Assembly: GCF_029051685.1 (NCBI RefSeq)
Contig: NZ_JAACFT010000001.1
Location: 326,678 to 390,677, forward strand
DNA length: 64,000 nt
Origin: Bradyrhizobium sp. CSA207
Lineage (GTDB): Bacteria; Pseudomonadota; Alphaproteobacteria; Rhizobiales; Xanthobacteraceae
Direction: 5' to 3'
Shown here: in pieces, positions 10,574-18,377 of the stretch
Position numbering within the stretch: the first letter of the stretch is position 1
How the letters are laid out: the number at the start of each line of letters is the position of its first letter
Program-made: the position numbers and the translations under genes
The notes under the pieces: model-generated
Seen by the model: only the letters and a program-made list of their open reading frames with translations
What the model was told of the DNA's origin: nothing
The model's database searches: none

Positions 10574-10690
10574 CGTCATTGCGAGCGTAGCGAAGCAATC
10601 CAGACTACCTCCGAAGAGACAGTCTGGATTGCTTCGTCGCATCAGCGCAAAATTGCTTCGCAATTTTGTCGCGAGCTCCTCGCAATGACG
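10574..10690. repeat. Palindromic intergenic repeat (CGTCATTGCGAGC family)
   Basis: The element begins CGTCATTGCGAGCG and ends CTCGCAATGACG, so its ends are inverted. Inside, 'AAGCAATCCAGAC' is answered by 'GTCTGGATTGCTT', and 'AAAATTGCTTCGCAATTTT' is a further palindrome. It fills the gap between convergent hpnO and the anti-sigma gene. This type is common between genes in Bradyrhizobium. Confidence 0.8.
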
Positions 10691-10700
10691 GTGGAGGCCG

Positions 10701-11465
10701 CTAGCCCTCCACATTCCCCTTCATCGCCGCCTCGAACCTGTCCACGAACTCCGCGAGCTCGTCGGCGCCGAGATCGCTGACGGCCCAGAAGTTCAGGCCG
10801 CGATTGCCCCAGCGGCGGCAGTTGAAGCCCTGCATGGTCTCGGTTTTCGGCGCGCGGTACACCGCGCTGGCGGTCTGCGACACGAACAGGTTGATCAAAT
10901 GTTGCCGCCGCCGGTAGACGACAGCGCCGATGGCGCGCGCGTCGATATAGTCGAGCCGGCCGCCGACCAGCGTAAAACCCTGCGCGGTAAGATCGATCAC
11001 GGGCGGGGCGACGTCGAGCTTGCCGTTGAACCACGGCTTGACGGTGTGCTGGTCGGTCGAGATCACGTCCGTAAGGTGGCCGGCCTGAAGCGAGCGCAGA
11101 TGGGCGGAAACGACCTCCGAGAGGATGCGCTGCTGGTCGTCCTGGCGCAGCACGACGGCGACGACGCCGGAGGCGGCGAGCGCTGAGACCGCGGAGCCCA
11201 TGGCAAAACCGCGCAGCACGGAGCGGCGGGTCGGCTGGCGCTGGGGTTGCGGCATCGACGCCTCGATCCGGGCGCGCAAGTTTGCCGGCGCAGCGTAGCG
11301 CAAGCTGGTATCGGCGAGCACGCGCTGCATCTCGCGTTGCGCCGCAATCTCCGCGGCGCAGGCCGGGCAGCCTGCGATATGTGCTTCGACCTCGCGCGCA
11401 TGGCCGGCATCGAGCTCGTTGTCGAGCAGCGCGTGAAGCAGGATCTTTGCTTCGTCGCAGGTCAT
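10701..11465 (-). CDS. Zinc-finger anti-sigma factor
   Basis: 254 residues. The N-terminus has the anti-sigma zinc-binding pattern Hx3Cx2C ('EVEAHIAGCPACAAEI', residues about 26-40). One membrane helix follows at about 87-107 ('GFAMGSAVSALAASGVVAVVL'), then a periplasmic domain. It would hold the adjacent ECF sigma factor inactive until an envelope signal arrives. Its ATG overlaps the sigma factor stop codon by four bases, so the two are made together. It is the last gene of the leftward operon with the cupredoxin and the metallophosphoesterase. Confidence 0.9.
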   Translation of the reverse strand: MTCDEAKILLHALLDNELDAGHAREVEAHIAGCPACAAEIAAQREMQRVLADTSLRYAAPANLRARIEASMPQPQRQPTRRSVLRGFAMGSAVSALAASGVVAVVLRQDDQQRILSEVVSAHLRSLQAGHLTDVISTDQHTVKPWFNGKLDVAPPVIDLTAQGFTLVGGRLDYIDARAIGAVVYRRRQHLINLFVSQTASAVYRAPKTETMQGFNCRRWGNRGLNFWAVSDLGADELAEFVDRFEAAMKGNVEG

Positions 11466-12010
11466 TTCGAGTGCTCCTCTTCCGCCATCCAGGCCGCGCG
11501 CAGCATGGCGCGGGCGCGTGCGAGGCGGGACATCACGGTGCCGACGGGCGCGCCGACGGCTTCGGCGATTTCACGATAGGACAGATTGCTGATCTCGCGC
11601 AGCACGAAGGTTTCCTTGAACGGTTCGGCAAGCGCATCGATCAGCTTGCGAATGGCGCCGGCGTCGCGGCTGCGCAGCACTTCCGTCTCCGGGCTCGCCT
11701 CGGTCTCCTGCCATATTGGCGTCTGCTCGGCGACTTCAGGCGTATCCTCGATCGCGGTATGCGAATGCGCACGCCTTGCGTATTCTGCGTTGCAGACGTT
11801 GCGCAGGATCGCGAACAGCCAGGGCTTCATCGCCGGGCCGCGGTAGCTGTCAAAATGCTTGAGCGCGCGCAGATAGCATTCCTGTACGGCGTCCTCGGCA
11901 TCGGAGGCATCGCGCAGCAAATAGCGCGCAAGCGTGTAGACGTCGTCGAGATAAGGCAGCGCCATCTCGCGGAAGCGCTGCGCCTTCTGCAAATCGTCGC
12001 TGACGGGCAT
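11462..12010 (-). CDS. ECF-type RNA polymerase sigma factor
   Basis: 182 residues from ATG 12010, chosen because GAGAGG precedes it by a few bases; the frame is open 41 codons further but that stretch looks non-coding. Region 2 is seen in 'DAEDAVQECYLRALKHFDSYRG' with the core-binding and -10 segment 'KPWLFAILRNVCNAEYARR'. Region 4 is 'FKETFVLREISNLSYREIAEAVGAPVGTVMSRLARARAML', a helix-turn-helix for the -35. It is paired with the anti-sigma gene. The downstream regulon is not known; the two genes upstream on the same strand are the best candidates. Confidence 0.93.
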   Translation of the reverse strand: MPVSDDLQKAQRFREMALPYLDDVYTLARYLLRDASDAEDAVQECYLRALKHFDSYRGPAMKPWLFAILRNVCNAEYARRAHSHTAIEDTPEVAEQTPIWQETEASPETEVLRSRDAGAIRKLIDALAEPFKETFVLREISNLSYREIAEAVGAPVGTVMSRLARARAMLRAAWMAEEEHSK

Positions 12011-12125
12011 CGCCTCTCGCCTTGCCTGTTGTCTTGTTTCTTCCCTGGACACGGCTGAAGATGCGCTAGCCCGGCCGGCGTGGGACCACCGGCCGGGTAA
12101 GACAGAGATGCCTTGGTTCGAGATG

Positions 12126-12452
12126 TTACTCAACCTTGATCATCCCCGTCATGTGCGGGTGCAGCGAACAAAAATATTTGTAGTCGCCCGCATTGGTGAA
12201 GGTGAAGGAGAACTTGTCGTCGGTGTCCATGGTTTTTGACCTGAACTTGCCGGCCGACACCACGGTGTGGGGGATGTCGTCCCGGTTGGTCCAGGTCACG
12301 GTGGTACCGGTCTTGATCTTGAGCTCGGCCGGCTGGAACACGAAATTGTCGATATGCACCTCCATGTCGTCGGCGGCGCGGGCGGTTGTGGCGGGCAGCA
12401 GCATGGCCGCGATCACGGCGACACCGAAGTCGCGGCGATTGAGTGTCTTCAT
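12126..12452 (-). CDS. Cupredoxin domain protein (plastocyanin/amicyanin-like)
   Basis: 108 residues with a signal peptide ('MKTLNRRDFGVAVIAAMLLPATTARA', with a twin arginine). The mature protein is a single type I copper domain: an early histidine in 'DDIPHTVVSAGKF' and the C-terminal ligand loop 'CSLHPHMTGMIKVE' (Cys, His, Met). It should act as a small periplasmic copper electron carrier or copper binder. It lies 24 bases after the metallophosphoesterase gene and upstream of the sigma factor gene, so it is probably part of that operon. Confidence 0.92.
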   Translation of the reverse strand: MKTLNRRDFGVAVIAAMLLPATTARAADDMEVHIDNFVFQPAELKIKTGTTVTWTNRDDIPHTVVSAGKFRSKTMDTDDKFSFTFTNAGDYKYFCSLHPHMTGMIKVE

Positions 12453-12476
12453 TGTCAGCTTCCGTTCAAGCTTGGA

Positions 12477-13421
12477 TCAGCCTTGGAGCGGCGTGTCGAT
12501 GATGGCGAGCCGCTGCTCGTTCTGCTTGAAGTTGACGCTGGCAACCCCGAGCATCGAGCGAAGCTTGGCGTCCTCGACCTTCATTGGTCCGGGTGAGGGG
12601 GCGGCTCCCGGCGCCGGCTGCGGGAAGGCGGTCGAGCGCGCCGTGTGGAAGGTGACGTTGCCCTCGACCTTCTGCATCACCTGGTGAATGTGGCCGTTCA
12701 GCACAGTGACCGAACCAAAGCCCTTGACGTATTCGAGCGCACGGCCGCCGTCCTCGGTACCCCAGCCCCATTCCGGATAGACGGTCCAGAGCGGGATGTG
12801 CGCGAACAGCACGATCGGCGTCGACTGCGATTTACCGCGGAGATCGTCCTCGAGCCAGGCGAGCTGCTCGGCGCCGAGATTGCCGAGGCCGCCGGCCTTG
12901 AGGTCGACGACGTTGACGAGCCCGATGAAGTGCACGCCGCCGGCGTCGAACGAATACCAACCCTGACCCTTGGTGCCGCGGCCATAGCGCTCGCGGTAGA
13001 ACTTCACTTCCTCGTCGAGGAAGTCATGCTCGCCCGGCACGTAATGCACATCCAGCTTGCTCTGCGAGATGATGCGATCGGCATTGTCGAACTCGGCCGC
13101 CTTCGACAGATGCGTGATGTCGCCGGTGTGGATCATGAATGAGGGTTTTGCCGGCATCGCGTTGATCTTGTTGACGGCTTCCTCCAGCGTGCCCAGCGCA
13201 TTGGGATTGGCCGGCTTGTCGAAACCGACATGGCTGTCGCTGATCTGGAGGAAGGTCATGCCGGGCGCGGCCGCGGTCGCGGCCTGCGCAGAGTCGATGA
13301 TGCCGAGCGAACGCGGCACACCGCCCGTGACGGTCCAGAGCACGCCGGTGCCGGCCCAGGTCATGCATTCCAGCACCTTGCGGCGGCTGACGCCGTCGTC
13401 TCCGTGATCGTGTCCGCTCAT
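12477..13421 (-). CDS. Tat-exported metallophosphoesterase
   Basis: 314 residues. N-terminal twin-arginine signal 'SRRKVLECMTWAGTGVL'. Calcineurin-type metallophosphatase motifs are present in order: 'LQISDSHVGF' (D and H metal ligands), 'HTGDITH' (GD), 'VPGEHDF' (in place of the usual GNHD), and 'LNGHIHQV' (GHxH). The substrate is unknown. It is the first gene of the operon with cupredoxin, ECF sigma and anti-sigma, which hints at a periplasmic oxidative or copper stress role. The GEHD variant of the third motif is common in this subfamily as far as I recall. Confidence 0.9.
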   Translation of the reverse strand: MSGHDHGDDGVSRRKVLECMTWAGTGVLWTVTGGVPRSLGIIDSAQAATAAAPGMTFLQISDSHVGFDKPANPNALGTLEEAVNKINAMPAKPSFMIHTGDITHLSKAAEFDNADRIISQSKLDVHYVPGEHDFLDEEVKFYRERYGRGTKGQGWYSFDAGGVHFIGLVNVVDLKAGGLGNLGAEQLAWLEDDLRGKSQSTPIVLFAHIPLWTVYPEWGWGTEDGGRALEYVKGFGSVTVLNGHIHQVMQKVEGNVTFHTARSTAFPQPAPGAAPSPGPMKVEDAKLRSMLGVASVNFKQNEQRLAIIDTPLQG

Positions 13422-13523
13422 CGCGCATCTCCTCGCGCCCGGAATTGGGCTTCGGGGAGGTGATTGGGAGAGGGGTGGATTTATTCGCGGGGGACGATGA
13501 CGTTTTCGTGAGGTGACGAGTAT

Positions 13524-13606
13524 CGTAGCCCGTATGAAGCGAAGCGGAATGCGGGACCCAGGTACCCGGCAATCCCCGGATTTCGCTGCGCTCCATCCAG
13601 GCTACG
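13524..13606. repeat. Palindromic intergenic repeat (CGTAGCCCG...CGGGCTACG-like family)
   Basis: Begins CGTAGCCCGTATGAAGCGAAGCG and ends GCTGCGCTCCATCCAGGCTACG, roughly inverted ends around 'GCGGGACCCAGG'. It sits between the metallophosphoesterase promoter side and the GMC gene end. A partial relative is at 63822-63874. Confidence 0.75.
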
Positions 13607-13609
13607 CAG

Positions 13610-15229
13610 TTACTTCGTATCCTCCAGGATCATAGTTGCGCCCTTCTCGGCGATCATCGCGGTCGGCGTGTTGGTATTGCCCGAGGTGATGGTCGGCATG
13701 ATCGAGGCATCGACGACGCGCAAGCCGCCAAGGCCGTAGAAGCGCAGGCGCTCGTCGACGACGGCCATGGGATCATTGGCCGCCCCCATCTTCGCGGTGC
13801 CGACCGGGTGAAAGATGGTGGTGCCGATATCGCCGGCGGCCTTCGCGAGCGACGCATCGTCGTCGCCGACGGAGGGGCCGGGCAGATACTCGCTCGGGCG
13901 GTATTTGGCCAGCGCCTTCTGCTGCATCAGGCGGCGCGTGGTGCGGATGGCGTCGGCGGCGACCTGGCGGTCGTCGTCCGTCGACAGATAATTCGGCGCG
14001 ATGATCGGCTTCTCGTCCGGCGTCGCTGAACGCAGGCGCACGCTGCCGCGCGAGGTCGGCTGCAGGTTGCAGGCGCTGACCGTGATGGCAGGGAAGCGGT
14101 GCAGGGGATCGCCAAACTTGTCGAGCGACAGTGGCTGCACATGGAACTGGATGTTGGCGCGTGCGCGACTGGAGTCAGAGCGCGTGAAGATGCCGAGCTG
14201 CGACGGCGCCATGGTCAGTGGGCCGCGGCGGCGAAAGGCGTAGTCGAGCCCCATCAGGCCGCGGCGGACCAGGTTGTAATAGGTCTCGTTGAGCGTGCGC
14301 ACGCCCTCGACCTTGTAGATTGCGCGTTGCTGGAGATGGTCCTGGAGATTGCGGCCGACGCCGGGCTTGTCCATGACGATGTCGATCCCAAGCGGCGAGA
14401 GCCAGTCGGCAGGCCCGATGCCGGAGCGGTGCAGCACCTGCACCGAGCCGATCGCGCCTGCCGAGAGGATCACCTCGCGCTTGGCCCGTGCCTCGATGAC
14501 CTCGCCGTTCTGGATGAAGCGCACGCCGACGGCGCGGCCCTGCTCGATGATCAGGCGATCGACCAGCACGTGCTTCTCAAGCCGCAGATTGGGGCGGTTC
14601 AGCGCGGGCTTGAGAAAGCCGCGCGCCGCCGACCAGCGCCGGCCGCGCTTCTGGTTGACGTGGAAATAGCTGGTGCCTTCGTTGTCGCCGGTGTTGAAAT
14701 CCGGGATGCGTTTGATGCCCATCTCTTCGGCGGCATCGCCCACCGCATCGAGAACGGCCCATGACAGCCGCGGCGCCTCGATGCGCCAGCCGCCGCCCGC
14801 GCCATGATGCTCGCTGGGCCCAAGGAAGTGATCCTCGAGCCGCTTGAACAGCGGAAGCACGTCGTCATAGCCCCAGCCGGTCATGCCGAGCTGGCGCCAA
14901 TGGTCGTAGTCGGCGGCCTGTCCGCGCATCGAGATCATGGCATTGATCGCCGAAGAGCCGCCGATCACCTTGCCGCGGGGATAGGCAAGCGAACGGCCGT
15001 TGAGGCCCGGTTCTGGCTCGGTCTTGAACATCCAGTCCGAGCGCGGATTGCCGATCGCGAACAGATAGCCGACGGGAATGTGGAACCAGATCCAGTTGTC
15101 GTCGCCGCCGGCCTCCAGGATCAGCACGCGGTTCTTCAGGTCGGCCGACAGCCGGTTAGCGACGATGCAGCCGGCCGTGCCGGCTCCGACGACGATATAG
15201 TCAAATTCACCTTCGAGCCGCCTTGGCAT
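13610..15229 (-). CDS. GMC family oxidoreductase (choline/alcohol dehydrogenase-like)
   Basis: 539 residues. N-terminal FAD-binding Rossmann motif 'YIVVGAGTAGCIVANRLS' (about 10-27), GMC signature 1 'GKVIGGSSAINAMISMRGQAADYDHW' region (about 85-110), signature 2 'ILSAGAIGSVQVLHRSGIG' (about 255-275), and the C-terminal active-site histidine in 'FHPVGTAKMG' with the second conserved position in 'SGNTNTPTAMIAEKGA'. It oxidises a primary alcohol, but the substrate cannot be read from sequence. No betaine aldehyde dehydrogenase lies next to it, so the name choline dehydrogenase is not justified. A monocistronic layout is likely. Confidence 0.93.
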   Translation of the reverse strand: MPRRLEGEFDYIVVGAGTAGCIVANRLSADLKNRVLILEAGGDDNWIWFHIPVGYLFAIGNPRSDWMFKTEPEPGLNGRSLAYPRGKVIGGSSAINAMISMRGQAADYDHWRQLGMTGWGYDDVLPLFKRLEDHFLGPSEHHGAGGGWRIEAPRLSWAVLDAVGDAAEEMGIKRIPDFNTGDNEGTSYFHVNQKRGRRWSAARGFLKPALNRPNLRLEKHVLVDRLIIEQGRAVGVRFIQNGEVIEARAKREVILSAGAIGSVQVLHRSGIGPADWLSPLGIDIVMDKPGVGRNLQDHLQQRAIYKVEGVRTLNETYYNLVRRGLMGLDYAFRRRGPLTMAPSQLGIFTRSDSSRARANIQFHVQPLSLDKFGDPLHRFPAITVSACNLQPTSRGSVRLRSATPDEKPIIAPNYLSTDDDRQVAADAIRTTRRLMQQKALAKYRPSEYLPGPSVGDDDASLAKAAGDIGTTIFHPVGTAKMGAANDPMAVVDERLRFYGLGGLRVVDASIMPTITSGNTNTPTAMIAEKGATMILEDTK

Positions 15230-15406
15230 TCTGCTTCCACCCGGATGATCACTTAACGTTCCGCCCTAATAGGCAGACGCGGCGGACCGGGACAAGCCCG
15301 GCTATGCCGGGCAGGCAGGGCCAGACCCCGGTCCGCGGCCGTTGGGTGGACTGGCGCTTGCATGGTAGACAATCCTGTATTCCCAACAGAGCTTGAGACC
15401 CCATCC

Positions 15407-16579
15407 ATGCCCATCGTGAACCGCGTCGCCGACCTTCAACCCGATATCCAGGCCTGGCGGCGGGACATCCACCAGCACCCTGAGCTCCTGTACGACGTCC
15501 ACCGCACCGCAGCATTCGTTGCTGACCGCTTGCGTGAGTTCGGCTGCGATGAGGTCGTGACGGGCCTCGGCCAGACCGGCGTGGTCGGCGTGATCAAGGG
15601 CAACAAGCCGGCCGGCGAGGGGCTCAAGGCGATCGGCTTGCGCGCCGACATGGACGCGCTGCCGGTCGAGGAGGAGACCAACCTGCCTTACGCCTCCAAG
15701 ATTCCGGGCAAGATGCATGCCTGCGGTCATGATGGCCACACCGCGATGCTGCTCGGAGCCGCGCGCTACCTCGCCGAGACCCGCAATTTTGCCGGCGATG
15801 CGGTGGTGATCTTTCAGCCGGCCGAGGAGGGCGGCGCCGGCGGCGCGGCCATGGTCAAGGACGGGTTGATGGAGCGCTTCGGCATCGAGCAGGTCTACGG
15901 CATGCACAATGGCCCCGGCATTCCGGTCGGCTCGTTCGCGATCCGGCCGGGCCCGATCATGGCGGCGACCGACGAGGTCGACATCAAGATCGAGGGCCTC
16001 GGCGGCCATGCCGCGCGTCCACACAAATGCGTCGATTCCGTCCTCGTCGGCGCGCAACTGATCACCGCGTTGCAGTCGATCGTTGCACGCAGCGTCGATC
16101 CGCTGGAATCGGCCGTTATCTCGATCTGCGAGTTCCACGCCGGCAACGCCCGCAACGTCATTCCTCAGTCCGCGGAGCTGCGGGGTACCATCCGCACGTT
16201 GTCGCCGGACGTGCGCAAGCTGGTCGAGAAGCGCGTGCGCGAAGTGGTTGCAGGCGTTGCACAGGTCACCGGTGCTACGATCAACCTGCACTACAAGCGC
16301 AACTATCCCGTCGTGAATAACCACGCGGCGGAGACCGAAGTGGCCAAGCGCATCGCCCAGCAGGTCGCGGGCGAGACGAACGTGCTCGAGATGTCGCCGA
16401 TGATGGGTGGTGAGGATTTTGCCTACATGCTGGAAGCGCGGCCCGGCGCTTTCATCTTCTGCGGCAACGGCGACAGCGCCGGCCTGCACAATCCCGCCTA
16501 CAATTTCAACGACGAGGCGATCGTCTTTGGCACGTCCTACTGGGTCAAGCTGGTCGAGGAATCGCTCGCGGCTTCATAA
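15407..16579 (+). CDS. M20 family amidohydrolase (hippurate/IAA-amino-acid hydrolase type)
   Basis: 390 residues from ATG 15407; the frame is open 15 codons upstream but the family begins 'MPIVNRVADLQPDIQAWRRD'. Metal-binding and catalytic motifs: 'ALRADMDALP'-like 'GLRADMDALPVEEE', 'MHACGHDGHTAMLLG' and 'FQPAEEGGAGG', plus a late histidine region 'MSPMMGGEDFAYM'. This is the M20D group that cleaves N-acyl amino acids such as hippurate or indole-3-acetyl amino acids. The substrate here is unknown. A strong terminator follows immediately. Confidence 0.94.
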   Translation: MPIVNRVADLQPDIQAWRRDIHQHPELLYDVHRTAAFVADRLREFGCDEVVTGLGQTGVVGVIKGNKPAGEGLKAIGLRADMDALPVEEETNLPYASKIPGKMHACGHDGHTAMLLGAARYLAETRNFAGDAVVIFQPAEEGGAGGAAMVKDGLMERFGIEQVYGMHNGPGIPVGSFAIRPGPIMAATDEVDIKIEGLGGHAARPHKCVDSVLVGAQLITALQSIVARSVDPLESAVISICEFHAGNARNVIPQSAELRGTIRTLSPDVRKLVEKRVREVVAGVAQVTGATINLHYKRNYPVVNNHAAETEVAKRIAQQVAGETNVLEMSPMMGGEDFAYMLEARPGAFIFCGNGDSAGLHNPAYNFNDEAIVFGTSYWVKLVEESLAAS

Positions 16580-16603
16580 ATTCGACGTCGTGACGGAACG
16601 GAA

Positions 16604-16630
16604 AAGGGCCCGTGCATCGCACGGGCCCTT
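16604..16630. terminator. Intrinsic terminator between amidohydrolase and Pit transporter genes
   Basis: A perfect 12-base-pair stem (16604-16615 with 16619-16630) with an ATC loop, between converging genes. An A-run at the left side becomes a T-run for leftward transcripts; the rightward T-run is weaker (GGTCTTT). Confidence 0.88.
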
Positions 16631-16651
16631 GGTCTTTGAGGGTGTGATAAC

Positions 16652-18280
16652 TCAGAAGATCCGCGAGAAGATCACGTAGAGGGTGGCCGACAACGCGATG
16701 GCGCAGGGCAGCGTCAGTACCCAGGCCATCAGCAGGTTGCGGATGGTCGACCATTGCAGGCCGGAGCCGTTCGCCGCCATGGTACCGGCAACGCCCGACG
16801 ACAGCACATGGGTGGTCGAGACCGGCAGACCGAAGACATCGGCGGCGCCGATCGTTGCGGCGGCGACGAGCTCGGCCGAAGCGCCCTGCGCATAGGTGAG
16901 ATGGGTCTTGCCGATCTTCTCGCCGACGGTGACCACGATGCGCTTCCAGCCGATCATGGTGCCGAGGCCGAGCGCGATCGCCACCGCAATCTTCACCCAG
17001 GTCGGGATGAACTTGGTGGCGGCATCGAGCGAGCCCTTGTAGGCGTTCAAAGCTGCGATCTCCTCCTTGTTGAGATCGTTTTCCTTGTCCTTCATCAGGA
17101 AACGGATCGCCTCCGAGGTCAGGTACATGTCGTTGCGGGTGTTGCCGACGGCTTCCGCCGGCACCTTGGTCAGTGAGCCGTACCTGGCGACCTGATCGCC
17201 GACGTCCTTCACCAGCGCGGCGAGCGAGGGATAGGTGCCCTCGTTGAGGTGGTGCAGCGCGATGTACTGCGTCACCGCTGGACGGGGATCGCCGATGATG
17301 CTGTGGCCGGCGCCCTTCGCCGCGATCACCTTGGAGGCGGCATCGGAGGTCTTCTGGAACTGGACGACTTGCGATTCCGGCAGTGCGCGGTTGAGCGCAT
17401 AGGCCGTCGGCACGGTGCCGATCAGGATCAGCATGATCAGGCCCATGCCCTTCTGGCCGTCGTTGGAGCCGTGCGCAAAGCTGACGCCGGTGCAGGTCGC
17501 GATCAGCAGTCCGCGGATCCAGAGCGGCGGCGCCTTGTTGCCTTCGGGTGCAGCATAGAGCGCCGGGTTGCGCACGATGAACTTGAGGACCAGCAACAGC
17601 ACGGCGGCGCAGATGAAGCCGACCAGCGGCGACAGCAGCAGCGCATAGCCGATCTCGGTCGCTTTGCTCCAGTCCACGCCCGAGGTGCCATCGCGGCCGC
17701 GCATGACGGCGTTGGCGATACCGACGCCGATGATCGAGCCGATCAGCGTATGCGAGGAGGAGGCGGGAAGGCCGAAGAACCAGGTGCCGAGATTCCACAG
17801 GATCGCGGCGATCAGCAGCGCGAACACCATCGCGAAACCGGCGCTGGAGCCGACCTGGAGGATCAGCTCGACTGGCAGCAGCGAGACGATGCCGAAGGCG
17901 ACCGCGCCGGAGGACATGAGCACGCCGAGGAAGTTGAAGAAGCCGGACCACATCACGGCGACTTCGGCCGGCAGCGAATGGGTGTAGATCACGGTCGCCA
18001 CCGCATTGGCGGTGTCGTGGAAGCCGTTGACGAATTCGAAGCCGAGCGCAATCAGGAGCGCGACGAACAGCAGGATATAGGGCAGGTAGGTCGTCACGCG
18101 CGCGCCGGTCGCGTTGACGTCGACATAGATGCTGTAGGCGACGAACAGCAGGCCCGTGGCGAGGATGCCGAAGAACAGGATCGTCGTCAGCGGGTTGAAG
18201 CCCTTGTCGAGATTTGGCCGCGAGGCCGGCTGGATCGGCGCGGGATCGGCCACCGCGCGGTCGAATGCAACATCGGTCAT
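16652..18280 (-). CDS. pit: Inorganic phosphate transporter, PiT family
   Basis: 542 residues with about ten or more membrane segments. Both halves carry the PiT repeat: 'EFVNGFHDTANAVATVIYTHSL' near residue 80 and 'GAADVFGLPVSTTHVLSSGVAGTM' near residue 480. A substrate-path segment 'FAHGSNDGQKGMGLI' lies at about 270. A soluble insert of roughly 130 residues between the helices (about 300-430) makes it longer than the classical Pit; such inserts are known in alphaproteobacterial members. It takes up phosphate with protons or as a metal-phosphate complex. No phoU-like gene is next to it. Confidence 0.92.
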   Translation of the reverse strand: MTDVAFDRAVADPAPIQPASRPNLDKGFNPLTTILFFGILATGLLFVAYSIYVDVNATGARVTTYLPYILLFVALLIALGFEFVNGFHDTANAVATVIYTHSLPAEVAVMWSGFFNFLGVLMSSGAVAFGIVSLLPVELILQVGSSAGFAMVFALLIAAILWNLGTWFFGLPASSSHTLIGSIIGVGIANAVMRGRDGTSGVDWSKATEIGYALLLSPLVGFICAAVLLLVLKFIVRNPALYAAPEGNKAPPLWIRGLLIATCTGVSFAHGSNDGQKGMGLIMLILIGTVPTAYALNRALPESQVVQFQKTSDAASKVIAAKGAGHSIIGDPRPAVTQYIALHHLNEGTYPSLAALVKDVGDQVARYGSLTKVPAEAVGNTRNDMYLTSEAIRFLMKDKENDLNKEEIAALNAYKGSLDAATKFIPTWVKIAVAIALGLGTMIGWKRIVVTVGEKIGKTHLTYAQGASAELVAAATIGAADVFGLPVSTTHVLSSGVAGTMAANGSGLQWSTIRNLLMAWVLTLPCAIALSATLYVIFSRIF

Positions 18281-18377
18281 GTCTGGACGCCCCTAACTTT
18301 CAAGTAAGGGTATTGTCCGCGATGGATTTGAAGGCCGGATGACAACCGAGGCGTGAAAGCCGCCTTCTTGCCAGTAT

